DNA of 64,000 nt, from assembly GCF_020184175.1 (NCBI RefSeq), contig NC_065530.1, forward strand, positions 49,205,260 to 49,269,259, in the 5' to 3' direction. A program made the translations under genes and the position numbers. The notes below the pieces were generated by a model, which was not told the DNA's origin, did not search any database, and saw only the letters and a list, made by a program, of their open reading frames with translations. Shown here one piece after another: positions 50,321 through 61,723 of the stretch (within the stretch, counting starts at the first letter, position 1; each line of letters begins with the position of its first letter). The stretch is from Aphis gossypii (taxonomy: Eukaryota; Arthropoda; Insecta; Hemiptera; Aphididae).

Positions 50321-51196
50321 TGTGACTGTTCACAGTCAATTCATTATAGCCACGTTCAAAAAAAAAATTAAATTATTACTAATAATCCTAATAGTTTATT
50401 AGACAACTTAATATCAGTCTCAACGCTAAGGATTTAACAATTAAGATTTAAACTTTAAACAAGTGTCAAGAAATACGTCAGTAGAGTGATAACTATTAAC
50501 TACACTAAAAAGTATTTAATGCTTCAAAAACAAAAACCATGGTTGTAGACTTGTAGATAAAGTACAACCGCAGATTATATAACCAAAGAACAAACTTAAC
50601 CGAAACCTTACGAATTCAAAAATATGTACCATTAACCCATAGAGTAATACCTAACATAACCTAACATATTTTTATCATTTTGTGGAATAATAATAACTCA
50701 CTTTAGCATATTGTTGTAAATATTATATTATATTATATAAATATATAGTTGGTATTATGTACTCACGGTCTTAAATTATTGTATGTATTATAGTATGAGT
50801 TCTAGTTTTTATTTATCAATTTTCCTTTAACCTTTTCTATTGAATTTTTACGCTTTTTCGTGAAAAGTTCGAACTTTCATTAACTTTCTAATCTTGCGGG
50901 TTACGCATCACTTTGGCCACACTGCCGAAGGGTTCTCTGTGACAAATTGTGTTTATTTCACGATCATTGATAGAATCTAGAAATATCTATAATCGTGAAT
51001 CGTGATTTATTTTGTCCTTTGGGTAGTTTTTTTTTTATCGTACTTCGTACATCAACATCAGTTTTATTGCGACTTGTTACTTATTTGTTTCTATTAATTT
51101 GATCTCTATTATATTATTGTCGCTGAATTTCACAGCATTCAAACGACAGAAAGCGCCGCAGGGATATGGAATAACAGATTCTAGTGACGTCTCCAG
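50321..51196. promoter_or_regulatory. Divergent promoter region between MINDY3 and Cul2
   Basis: The start codons of MINDY3 (minus, 50,320) and Cul2 (plus, 52,759) face away from each other. Within the gap, 50,880-51,196 is less A+T rich (TTGCGGGTTACGCATCAC, TTGGCCACACTGCCGAAGGG, AAAGCGCCGCAGGG). It ends at a donor-like CTCCAG/GTATAG (51,196/51,197), a good candidate for the Cul2 5' untranslated exon. The Cul2 coding exon begins after an acceptor at 52,731, so such an exon is required. The shared-promoter reading and the start sites are inference. Confidence 0.45.
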
Positions 51197-51720
51197 GTAT
51201 AGAAACGCAATAGTGATTGTCCAACGTTAAGTAAATATTGTAGAAGGCCCTGCATAAAATACAAACCCAATGCTAAGTGGTTACGCAATGATGATAGTTC
51301 ATCATTTGACCTTAATGTTGACAAATATGGTGTTAAATGGTTATTAATTTACACAATGATAGGTAGCTTGACAGTAAGGTATCTCAGTATAATTATCATC
51401 CCACAGAGGAACATGAATTACAAATGTTCATCTTAGGTACTGATCTAAAAGTATTTTTTTTTTTATGCTAGCATTGAATAGTCTGTTTAATACAGAAAGA
51501 TTATTTATTTTTCAAAATTTCATATTTTTATAGTATGCATATCGTTTGGATTATAATATGTACAAGCTGAATCTCAAAACAATCTTAAAGTATTTATTAA
51601 AATACCTTGGCACCAAGTTTGTGTACATAACAATTTAATTTAAAAGATTATTCAAAACTAATATAGTACTTATTTAAGCTTAAAATACCTAATGCATTTA
51701 ATTTTAATACATAACTAATT

Positions 51721-51746
51721 TTTATTTTATTTTATTTTATTTTATT
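51721..51746. repeat. (TTTTA)n microsatellite
   Basis: Five successive TTTTA units in the probable first intron of Cul2. Confidence 0.9.
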
Positions 51747-51960
51747 TAAACTTTTATTTTTAACTATCTTCAAAGTATATTAATTGCAAAAAATATGTTT
51801 CTATTCTTTTCTGAATTAAAATTTTTAAATATAATTATGCTTATAAATATTCAGAATTAATTAAATGTATACCTAATAAATTATTCAACGACAATAATTA
51901 AAGTACCTACTCATAAGAACAAAAGATATCCTCTATTAATTATATATTACAATATAGATT

Positions 51961-52239
51961 CTATACTGTAGTCAGTTTATAAATGCTTAGTTCTGTACAT
52001 AATGAATCAGCTTGTACATCAACTTCTTTATACCAAAATCGACTATGATCGCATGCCAACCATTTTTTACAAATAACGGGTGGGTGAGTAGAGATAGTTT
52101 GTGCCTGTGACAATAAAATAATGTGGACAGTTAGATTAACATGTTTTTTTTGATTGGACCAGCCATTCTTGAATCTCAGTAAAGTTGTAATATTAACTTG
52201 ATTTTTATAAATATTAATTTTAAATTTTATTTTATTCAC
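51961..52239 (-). pseudogene. Unidentified minus-strand open frame or terminal exon
   Basis: The frame is open for 92 codons. Its last third (THPPVICKKWLACDHSRFWY, then KEVDVQADSLCTELS) has a varied, protein-like composition with three Cys and two Trp or Tyr clusters. An acceptor-like TTTTATTGTCACAG just before the codons for AQTIS suggests that this part could be a 3' terminal exon of about 45 codons ending at the stop near 51,961. I do not recognise a family, and no upstream exon was found. It lies antisense inside the probable first intron of Cul2. A transposon remnant is an alternative. Confidence 0.3.
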
Positions 52240-52731
52240 ATAGTACCAATTGAATATAATTTCTTTTTAATACGTATAGTAGTAGGTACTATTTATTTTG
52301 TTCTTATTTAGGTATTTTAGTTTTATTTTTATTGTTTTATTGATATAAGTTGGTTTAGAGATATCTAAGTATCTTCTATAACTTATACAAATAAAAGTAA
52401 TAAATATGAGTTAAAAATAGTTAACATTTTCATAATAGATTCATAAAATAATATCGCCCATGCTAATTGATTTATGAAACATTTATACTTGTACTATTAA
52501 AAAAAAATTATTATATCCTAAAATAATGTTAATTTAAAAAATGTTACTGATATTTTTTTATTGTTTATTGACCAAGTCCTAAGCAAGTAAAATCTCTTTA
52601 AACTAATTTATATACACAAATATCCCATTTATTTTTCATTTCTTAAAAAATTATATGACTTACCTAAGTTCTAATTATTTTACTTTAGTAATATCAATAA
52701 TCTATATTTTTAATTTGATTTTTATCTCTAG

Positions 52732-55598
52732 TTGTATTTAAAAAAAAAAACAAGAAATATGTCGTTAAAACCAAAACCAATAAACTTTACCGAAAAATGG
52801 AACAGTTTACAAGAGACTGTAAAAGGTGTCATAACCCTAGATTCAGTTCCTAGGGATGCATGGAATGAACGTTTCAATGATGTTTACTCTTTATGTGTGG
52901 CCTTCCCAGAGCCCCTTGGTGATCAACTTTATGACTCAACAAAATTATTCCTAGAGAACCATGTACTTGAACTATTGACCGTTATACAAAATGGAGGTAC
53001 TGCAAATCTGTTACAAAATTATTATACATATTGGCAGAAATATAGTAAAGGTGTCAAATACCTACATTCACTTTACCAGTATGTATTCCCCTATCTAACA
53101 TTGCATATTAAAGTGCATATAATAATTTAAACAATTTCTAGGTACCTTAATAATCAACATATTAAAAAACATAAACTGTCTGAAGCAGAACTCTTGTATG
53201 GAAACATTACACCAGATTCCTCTGAACAAATGGAGGTTGGAGAACTAGGACTTGATGTGTGGAAACACAATATGATTGTACCACTGAAAGATAGTATGCT
53301 CGAATTATTATTAGACGAGTTTGATAAACAAAGACATAATATATCTATGACTACATCTTTTGATATCATTGCTGGTGTTATTAATTCATTTGTTGTTGTC
53401 CAAGAGTTTAGGAAAAAATATCCACTTGAAGTAAGTATCAACATTTATTTGTTATAAAATAAGAAAGTTTTAATATAGTACATTTTAAATTAACATTTCT
53501 TTTTTTTTTTTTACAGTTGTATCAAAATTATTTTGAGCAACCTTTTTTGGAGCAAAGCAGTGAACACTTTAAACGTGAAGCTGCAAGATTGTTACAAGAA
53601 TGCACTGTGTCTGAATACATGGTTAAAGTTTTATTAATATTGAGAGAAGAAGGAATTAGATCAAAAAAATATCTCCATGATAGGTGTGTTTTGACAATAA
53701 TGAATCTCTGGTTATAGAAAATATAATCGTTTTGTATTTTACTTCATAGTACTTTTACTAAACTGCGTGGACGATGTCGTCAACATATGGTTGCAGATCA
53801 CTTAGATTTCTTACACGGAGAGTCTGAAGCTATGATAAAAGAAGAGCGACGAAATGATATGCACAATATTTATTTACTTTTACGCGAAATTAAAGATGGA
53901 ATGACCTCATTAGTTGATATTTTCAGAGAACACATAAAACAACATGGCATTAGAGTTATTGAATCTTTAAAACAAGAACAAGTATGTTTAAAAAACAATT
54001 TTAAATTTAAATTACAATTAATATTTATAATTTTTTTGTAGATATATATACATTTTGTTGAGGAAATTTTGGATGTACATAAAAAATACAAATCTATAGT
54101 TGTAGATGTATTCAACAATGATTTAGCCTTCAGTGGTGCTCTAGATAAAGCGTTTACAGTAATCATAAACTATAAACCAGTAAAAAATCAATCATCAAAG
54201 TCTCCAGAATATTTATCAAAATACTGTGATAATTTATTAAAAAAATCATCTAAAGGCATGTGTGAGGGTGAAATTGATCACAAACTATTACAGTCTATTA
54301 CTATATTTAAGTATGTAGATGATAAAGATGTCTTTCAGAGATTCTATCAAAGACATCTGGCAAAACGGTTAATACATCAACAAAGTCAGTCCATGGATGG
54401 AGAAGAAGGAATGATAAACAAATTGAAAGTAAATTATTTATCATATGTTATTAAGTTTGTATTACGTTAACTATCAATTATCATGTTTGTTTTTAGCAAG
54501 CTTGTGGTTACGAGTTTACAAATAAATTACATAGAATGTTTACTGATATCAGAGTATCAGAAGGATTAAATGCAAAATTCCATAATGAATTTCTTAAACC
54601 TACCGATGAGTTAAATGTCACTTTTTCTATGTATGTATTACAAACAGGCGCTTGGCCTTTAGGATCATCAATTGTGTCATCATTTGTTATTCCTAAACAA
54701 TTGATACCTTGTATACAATATGTAAGTATTTAAAATATATTATATAATATAAAAATAAAATCTGTTGTTTACAACCAATGTTAATTGTTTTTAGTTTGAA
54801 AATTTTTACAAAGAAAAATTTAATGGACGAAAATTAACATGGCTTCATCACCATTGTCAAGGTATTGTTATTTTATTAAATTATTATTAAATCCTTAACA
54901 TTTATTAATATTATGTATTTATTCATATACCGATAGGCGAATTAAAATTGAATTATTTACAAAAAGTGTATATGGTAACTATGCAGACATTTCAAATGGC
55001 TATTTTGTTACTATTTGAAGACCGTGATTCAATAAAATACACTGAAATTCACGAGATGCTTCAATTAAACAATGATCAATTTCAAAAACACATCAATAGC
55101 TTAATAGAATGTAAATTGTTATTGCTTGATGGTGATGTAAGTAAACTGATAAATAATTTTAATTAATTTAACTTTTTACAATGCTATTTCATTATTATTT
55201 TTAGAATGTATCATTAAATATGGCATACACCAATAAGCGTACAAAATTGCGTATAACATCAACTCTCCAAAAAGAAACCCCTCAAGAGGTTGAACAGACT
55301 GTTAATTCTGTTGAAGATGACCGTAAAACATACTTACAAGCTGCTATTGTTCGAATAATGAAGTCGCGTAAGATATTGAGACATAATCAACTCGTAAATG
55401 AGGCAAGTAAAATAAATAAATACGTGTAATCTAATATATACTATATTAACAATATCTTTAATGTTTTAGATACTTTCTCAATCAAAGTCATTTGCACCAT
55501 CTATTGCACTTATAAAAAAATCAATCGAGACACTAATTGATAAAGGATATCTAGAACGCACTCCAAATTCATCTGATGGCTACAGCTATGTTGCATAA
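52732..55598 (+). CDS. Cul2: Cullin-2, scaffold of CRL2 ubiquitin ligases
   Basis: Ten coding exons join in frame to 737 residues: 52759-53078, 53142-53430, 53517-53683, 53750-53981, 54042-54428, 54497-54721, 54795-54861, 54937-55136, 55205-55402, 55470-55598. The N-terminus MSLKPKPINFTEKWNSL and the helical repeats bind the Elongin B/C and receptor side in this family; the cullin-homology part (FKYVDDKDVFQRFYQRHLAK, then RLIHQ) and winged-helix end bind the RING protein Rbx1. The neddylation motif IVRIMKSRK puts the NEDD8 acceptor at Lys682. The tail DGYSYVA matches Cullin-2 rather than Cul1, 3, 4 or 5. Human CUL2 is 745 residues, so the model is full length. The ATG (52,759) lies in an exon that begins at 52,732 after an acceptor, so an upstream untranslated exon exists. 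The last intron (55,403-55,469) uses a GC donor (GAG/GCAAGT); only this junction keeps the conserved NE/ILSQS reading. Confidence 0.97.
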
Positions 55599-56880
55599 TA
55601 TTTTTAAATGAATACATAATTACTTATTTTTTCAATGTATTGAAAATGGTTTTTGTATTGTATATACTTTATATATTTTTTAGAATTGTTTGTTCTTGTA
55701 AACTCTAAATTGAGTATCAAACTAATCCTTTTAACGTAATAGATAATTTAATTTAATTGTCATAGATTTGTTATAAGAAAGTGTTTGTTTGTATTGTTAC
55801 CCAATTTCTATATAGAGTTAATGGCTATATTAATGATAAAAACATTAATTGATTGTAATTTTATTTATTGTACTACCATGTTCAAAATGTTAAAACCCAT
55901 TAAATGTTGATGTATACATATATATATATATTATACATAATACCTACTATTTAGCACAATTTCTTATAAAAAAAAAACAAGTAATCAAAGTAGATCATTG
56001 TTTGAATTAAAACTTGAAATCAATTATATTATTGTAATTATAATTTTGTATATATATATAATATATTAATATACAAGTATTCAATTTTTTAGCGACTCAT
56101 ATTCATTTTTATTTCTATAAAAAATTACCAATGCTCAATTATCACAGACAAAAATTTCTTCATAAAGCAAATGTTATGATTAGAAAGCGATTATTTAGAT
56201 CACTCGGAAAAAAATTTTGTATTTAAATCCGCGCTCCTCAATACTACAGTAAGTTATGCGTAGAGCGATTTCAAAAGTAGACGTATGCGAAGACTCGGAG
56301 AATCATATATACACAACATCATAATATATTTGTTGACATTCAATATATCATTCTACAGTTACATTAGAAAAAATAAAATCGATATGTTATGCAAGAGAAT
56401 AATATAGTCGACCGAATCCATTCGCGCTAATCAGGAACGCACTTTTGCTGCTTCCGTAGAAGCTCGAAAGTTCAAATCGTGTACACCGTTCTTCGTAGCT
56501 GACGGTGAAACGTAATTTTTTCCTTAATGTAATAATAAAACTTGTCCTAGTTCGTAGAACAAATGACATATTATTATATCGTGCACTGTACAGCGTCCTA
56601 ACCGAATTACGCTCATTTAATTATAATAATAACACTAAAGTTCCAGTGACATAATTAAATTTGTCATCACCATAAGGTCAGTAGTATAATAATTCACAAC
56701 CGATATATTCAGGGGTGTACACACGAGAGGAATCGACCAAAGATTTTTATTTTTTAATAATAACTAATAGTTGGGTATAGGTATACTTACTACTTACTCA
56801 GTAATTTATAAATAATTAATTTAATATGATGGTCCATTCACAGTAGGAAAATTGTGTGTACACGCAACTGGATGTATTTT
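55599..56880. other. Cul2 3' end and homeobox-gene upstream region
   Basis: The first few hundred bases should be the 3' untranslated region of Cul2, though no canonical AATAAA stands out. From about 56,200 to 56,720 the composition becomes less A+T rich with CpGs (GTAGAGCGATTTC, GTCGACCGAATCCATTCGCG). This may be upstream regulatory sequence of the homeobox gene. The 60-codon minus-strand frame at 56,387-56,569 has no recognised motif and no splice context. Confidence 0.45.
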
Positions 56881-56900
56881 ACTTAAATGTGGCTATATAG

Positions 56901-56906
56901 TATAAA
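56901..56906 (+). promoter_or_regulatory. TATA box candidate of the homeobox gene
   Basis: TATAAA lies 57 bases before the main ATG and 37 before an upstream ATG. If it works, transcription would start near 56,930, giving a leader of about 30 bases. Such strings are common in A+T-rich DNA, so this rests on position only. Confidence 0.3.
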
Positions 56907-56957
56907 TTATATAAACGTAATAAATTCTGTATTAAACATGAGGTGGCGTTTAGGGGT

Positions 56958-59900
56958 ATGGAAGAGAAGGCGATACTCGACATTTCAGACCTGCGTTGCA
57001 CAGATACGGATCCCGGAGATACTACTACGGTACTAGACGGTCTTTTGGGAGCTGGACCGCACTACGGTAAGTCGTTAGACAATCATCGTTTTACGTTATT
57101 AAATAAAGTAATAATTTACTCTGTCGTCGTGTACAGATTACGGCGATGTGACCGGCTGCGACAGTCCTACGGATAGATGCGATGATAACGATCAATCATC
57201 TGGATCTTTGAGCACTGACCAAAATTCCAATAACAACGTTAAGAGGAAACAGCGGAGATACAGGTAACAATCGCAGTAGGTAGGTACACGAAGTATCTAT
57301 GGAATTTTTTGTTTTTAGAAAGTTTACTGTATGTAGGTACCCAGGGACATAGAATTTCATGTAAAGTATTTTTTATTAACGTAAATGTATAATATATACA
57401 TAAATAAAAAAAGCTGATTTAATTTTTAAAATACTGCAATATACCCAGGGGCGGCTCGTCAGGGGAGACTTTGAGACTGAGTCTCCCCCTTAAAAAAACC
57501 CAGTTACTTGTAAATAATAATTAATTAAAATAATAATGCATAAAAATATTTTTATTCGAATTGAAAATATAATATTATATAATTTATATCGTTTTCTTTG
57601 TTTATTATTATAAATTGAAAGCAACCAAGTCTAAAACCTTTAAATAGTTATTTTAATAGAAATGCTATTTTAGTTTTATCGATGACGGTGACGGTCGCCG
57701 TTACAGTGAAACTGCCGCCCGACAGTCTCAATCATAACATGTAAAATGGTACGGCCGGTTTGATGGAGGGCCGGAGGGGGCAGGGAGAATAAGCTGCGTA
57801 TTATAGACTCTATTGAGACTGGGTTCACTACAATAATTGCCGTACCGCGCGCCGTTCTTAGTCGCTGTCATAATTTAATGCATTTTTATAATTTAATAAC
57901 TATAACACGTTTACTACAGGGTTTTATACTATCTTCTATTTGATATTTGTTATATTTCTAATTATTTTAAAAATGCAAAAAGACAATATAATAGACATAT
58001 TATTAACTAGTGGTTTTAATACTTTAACTTACGAACAAAAAAATCAAATTAAACTTAAAAATATTAACTAAATATGTAATACTATAATATTATTAGATTT
58101 TCAATAACAGGGTTTTTCTTATTCGTTGTTATACGTAGTTTATGTTAAATAATTTTAAGTCTCCCCAGAATATTAACTCACGAGCCGCTACTGAATATAC
58201 CTACCTACTTAATAAAAGTACCTTCGCCTATTTTAAAAGGACAGATTTTTATTGGAAATAGATAGATAGTTGAGGTTTGAAAATAATATATTTTATTTTT
58301 GTATTTCAATTTAAAATTTTTAAGTACGAAAATTAAATTATTTATTAGGTTTTCATGATCATAAGCAATAGTCGCCGCTTATTGGACTCGTGGTTAATAG
58401 ACTCGATTATTGGACTCAAACAGGCTAGGCTAGTACCGATTCACACGTATATACTTTTGTATTGAAAAAATATTGTCTGTTGTACTCACTATACCAGTTA
58501 ATGAACCATGGGATTCATGTATAATGTTAAGAACATTTAACACAATTCGTTAATTTTACCGATTTTATCGCTTGTATTTAGACATTTAGACAAAATACTC
58601 AGATTTATTCTATTCCTATGACTTAACGCATTTAAAAGAATTAAAATTTAAAAAATATTTTTAAACATAATTTTGAAGTTATTATTTATAAAAAAAAAAA
58701 CATTTTCTAATTCTTCCATTATCAATTTTCATATTTTTCTTTTCGTTATGAAAGAGAATATTATTTGAAAAACATGAATAAATATATAACATAATAAATA
58801 TTTATTATTACACAATTTTAATTTTAATTTGTATAATACAATACATATTATGTTTATGTTTTTTTTTTAATTCTTGAGCCTTTTGCTTAATTCGCACATT
58901 TGGTAAATGGACTCAAATCTCAATTAGTCTGGTCCCAAAATGAACCCAATAAGCGGCGACTACTATACCCAACAGCTATCTATATAATATACCAATGGCT
59001 TAACTCTTAGCGACTAGCGCATACTGCGTAGGTATCATATTATTATACCAATTACAAGCCACAATCGTGAAACTATTCTTTAAGAACATCAAGTGAAATT
59101 ATGTTGTTTATTAAAACCTAAATAGCTTTTGTATTATAATATTAAATTAAAATGTAAAAATATAAATAAACATGCTTATAATCAAAATCAAAAACAAAAA
59201 GAATTATACTTATAAAGTTTATTCTGGAAAAAGAAAAAAGTAGACCCTACATACTCGTATATATATTAGTTGTACTAAGCAGTAAAACATCATTCATCAC
59301 CCATTTATATAGACTAGTTTATTTATATAGGTATTATGAAACGCACATTACTATGAAATCGTTCTTAAAAGTGTAATTCTATTTTAATTTTTAACAAATA
59401 ATTATCTAATTAAAAATGATAATACTAATACCCACTTATATTATCACTTTTAATAAGAACAAAAATGATTTCTTACGTAAAGAAATTTTGTATATTGTAT
59501 TATGCGTGCTAATTTTAATTTCAGCTAACTGTTAGACACTAACACTATCCCGTTGGCCATGTAAACGACTCTTCATATCAGGTGTACTTATATGAAATTT
59601 GGATTTCTGTTTTCAGAACAACATTCACAAATTTCCAACTGGAAGAATTAGAAAACTCGTTTCAGAAAACACATTACCCTGACGTGTTTTTTCGAGAAGA
59701 ATTGGCAATGCGTATCGACTTGACTGAAGCTAGGGTGCAGGTATAGTATCAATATTGTTCATATTATACCAAATCCGGATTAAGGACGACAAAGGGCGGA
59801 AGGTAAGGACACAATACTGGGGCTTATTTCTTTCAACAAAATATATTTTTAATACATTCATAAGAAAACTAAAAATAAAAAATAAAAACGTTTATATCAT

Positions 59901-61723
59901 AAAAGTTTAGAAAATTATAGATTCATAATAAATTGATATTTGATGATAATTTGTAAATTATTAAAAATGGAAATTATTCCTATTTATTAGAACACATATT
60001 GAATCACGTATGGTTTAATTATAATATATTGTACCTACCTATGTAGTTATTAAATCATTATAATTAATAAGTAATATTAGAAATAAGGAAGAATGAAGTT
60101 TTAAAGTTGAAAGGAGCCTAGAAATTCTGGGGCCCAATGGTTCTTTAATCCGGATTTCTTTATTATTGGTATTTAGCATACCATCCACAGTCTGCAGTAT
60201 AAAATGTATTAAACAAATGTTGTCTAAACAATTTATAGGTATGGTTTCAGAATCGTAGAGCCAAATGGCGGAAGCAAGAAAAAACCTTGGTTTCCCAGCA
60301 TCAGAACCAAAACGAACCAATTATAAGCCCTTGCTTAACAGGTTAAAACTTAATTATTAAATTGTATAACTGTAATTTTTCTTACATAATAGATATATTG
60401 GCTTTATAATATTATATACTCGTATTGGTTTATACATAATATATAATAGGTACATGTAAACGGCGTTACTGTATAATATTAGGTATAGAACCAATATCAT
60501 TTTTGCTATATTTCAAAAAATGATAGTTATGTAATCATTATAAAACTATTTATTTTTAAATTTTATTGTAAACCTTTTTCTACGTAGGAATTTATTAATT
60601 TGAACTTCCTTATTTTCTCTATAGTGTCATTGACCGATTGGCCTAAATCTAATTACATATTAATCAGTAGGTATATTATACTAATGTAAATAATCGTATA
60701 CACTATACACTTGACAGTTTATACTGATACGTACCTATTTAGATTTCGTAAGAATGTGCTAACAATCTAACGTATAAGTATAAGACCGGTATAGGGAGGT
60801 TTACTTCCGAAATACTTGGAAAGTGATGTGTTACTTGGATGTGTTAAATTTTAATTCAATGATGAATTATTAATGATTGTACTCAAACGAAAAACGATTC
60901 TGATCTTCTGTGTGGAGTATATAATATTACACTATACAATATAATTGTTTCTTAAAATAAAGTTTGTTAGATACTGCATTTATATGGGTAGATAGATTAT
61001 TATTACTTATTAGTATTTGTTTGGTCAATATTCTAGATTTAAAGCATTTTTGCTCAACCAATTCCAGCATATCGAATGTATCGTAAAATGGCGTAAATAG
61101 ATTATGAATGTTATAATGTGTTAGTTTAAGATTAACATTAATTTAAGTTAAGATTAGGTTATATTTAGAGAAGGTACTTTGATAAGGCTCTAGTCGCTCT
61201 ACCAATCGGAACTCTGGTTATACTTTTTTGTTAAGTATATTGTTTTGTTGAAAACTAATTTTATGTTGAATAACGCTATTTTTTAATTACTAAAAAATAC
61301 CAAGTGTAAATTTCGTACTATATCAAATTTGTTATCATAAAAATTTTAAAAACTATTTCTGTGTTAAATTATTGAAGATTGAAGCACGTTTTTGCTCAAA
61401 ACGTTATGACTAAATATAATATTTTATTTATCATTAAAGACATAGGTTATAGTTTTATATTTATTAGTGCTTTTATTATACTTAATATTAAGTAAACAAT
61501 ATATTTCAAAGCACTTTTTTTTTTTTTAGATAATCCAATATTCGGAAACTCTTCTAGCCTTCTTCCTCAGCCAGACTGGAACAGTCTATGCTCTTATAAT
61601 TCATTTCAACCATCAGCGACGTTCGATAAGGATCTACAAGCAATTGATATCGACAATGATTTACTTCGGTTCAAAACAAGAGAACTACATGAAAACGATA
61701 TGCTCATGTCGCCACCTTCATAA
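56958..61723 (+). CDS. Paired-class Q50 homeodomain transcription factor (aristaless/Arx-Pph13 group)
   Basis: Five coding exons join in frame to 218 residues: 56958-57066, 57137-57263, 59617-59740, 60239-60341, 61530-61723. The homeodomain spans about residues 76-135, from QRRYRTTFTNFQLEELE to VWFQNRRAKWRKQEK. Gln at position 50 (WFQNRR) and the intron splitting VQ/VW are typical of paired-class genes without a paired domain. RTTF and HYPDVF place it with aristaless/Arx; FFREELA-RIDLTEARVQ is closest to what I remember of Pph13, which in flies acts in photoreceptors. I cannot separate al from Pph13 without a tree, so no symbol is given. Residues 36-72 are Asp/Ser/Asn-rich. Near the C-terminus, DLLRFKTREL resembles a weak OAR motif. 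The protein is short for the group. AATAAA follows the stop at 61,761. Introns 2 and 3 hold three transposon copies. Confidence 0.9.
57446..58193. mobile_element. Internally deleted hAT element carrying a transposase start
   Basis: The ends are CAGGGGCGGCTCGT and the complement of CAGTAGCGGCTCGT. The same octamer AATATACC borders both sides (57,438-57,445 and 58,194-58,201), a perfect hAT-type target duplication. Inside the 748 bp, a frame near 57,973-58,071 begins MQKDNIIDILLTSGFNTLTY and stops after 32 residues. It looks like the N-terminus of a hAT-type transposase cut short by internal deletion. A GC-rich patch (57,675-57,870) also remains. It lies in intron 2 of the homeobox gene, just upstream of most of the homeodomain coding sequence. 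Confidence 0.85.
58369..58962. mobile_element. TIR element with perfect 17-bp ends (TA-flanked)
   Basis: TAGTCGCCGCTTATTGG at 58,369-58,385 is exactly mirrored by CCAATAAGCGGCGACTA at 58,946-58,962. If the outer TA is the duplicated target, this is a Tc1/mariner-type non-autonomous element of about 590 bp. GGACTC motifs recur inside both ends (ATTGGACTCGTGG and AATGGACTCAAAT). The interior is A+T rich and non-coding. It sits in intron 2 of the homeobox gene, about 170 bp after the hAT copy. Confidence 0.8.
59771..60157. mobile_element. TIR element filling homeobox intron 3
   Basis: The ends AAATCCGGATTAAGGAC and the complement of AAATCCGGATTAAAGAAC form inverted repeats. Next to them, inner motifs ACTGGGGCTTATTTC and the complement of GGGCCCCAGAATTTC also correspond. 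The 387-bp block takes up most of the 498-bp intron that splits the homeodomain. No target duplication is evident, so the superfamily is open; the style suggests hAT. Confidence 0.6.
60342..61529. other. Homeobox-gene intron 4
   Basis: This intron separates the end of the homeodomain exon from the C-terminal exon. The donor is GTTAAA, a weak site, and the acceptor follows a long T run. It contains a fragment of the dispersed repeat terminus (AAAAACGATTCTGATC, about 60,890). I see no other feature. Confidence 0.6.

Larger units (their letters stand above)
51197..52731. other. Probable 5' untranslated intron of Cul2
   Basis: If the donor at 51,197 is used, this is the first intron of Cul2, ending at TTTTTATCTCTAG. 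It contains a (TTTTA)n microsatellite and the unidentified minus-strand frame at 51,961-52,239. Otherwise it is A+T rich and without recognised content. Confidence 0.4.

Noticed and set aside
53154..53444. Minus-strand frame over Cul2 exon 2
   Set aside because: Shadow of the Cul2 coding strand; Ser/Asn-rich with no independent support.
53870..54166. Minus-strand frame over Cul2 exons 4 and 5
   Set aside because: Crosses a verified intron and is antisense to conserved cullin sequence.
60039..60320. Minus-strand frame over homeobox exon 4
   Set aside because: Antisense to the homeodomain and extends into the TIR element; no domain of its own.
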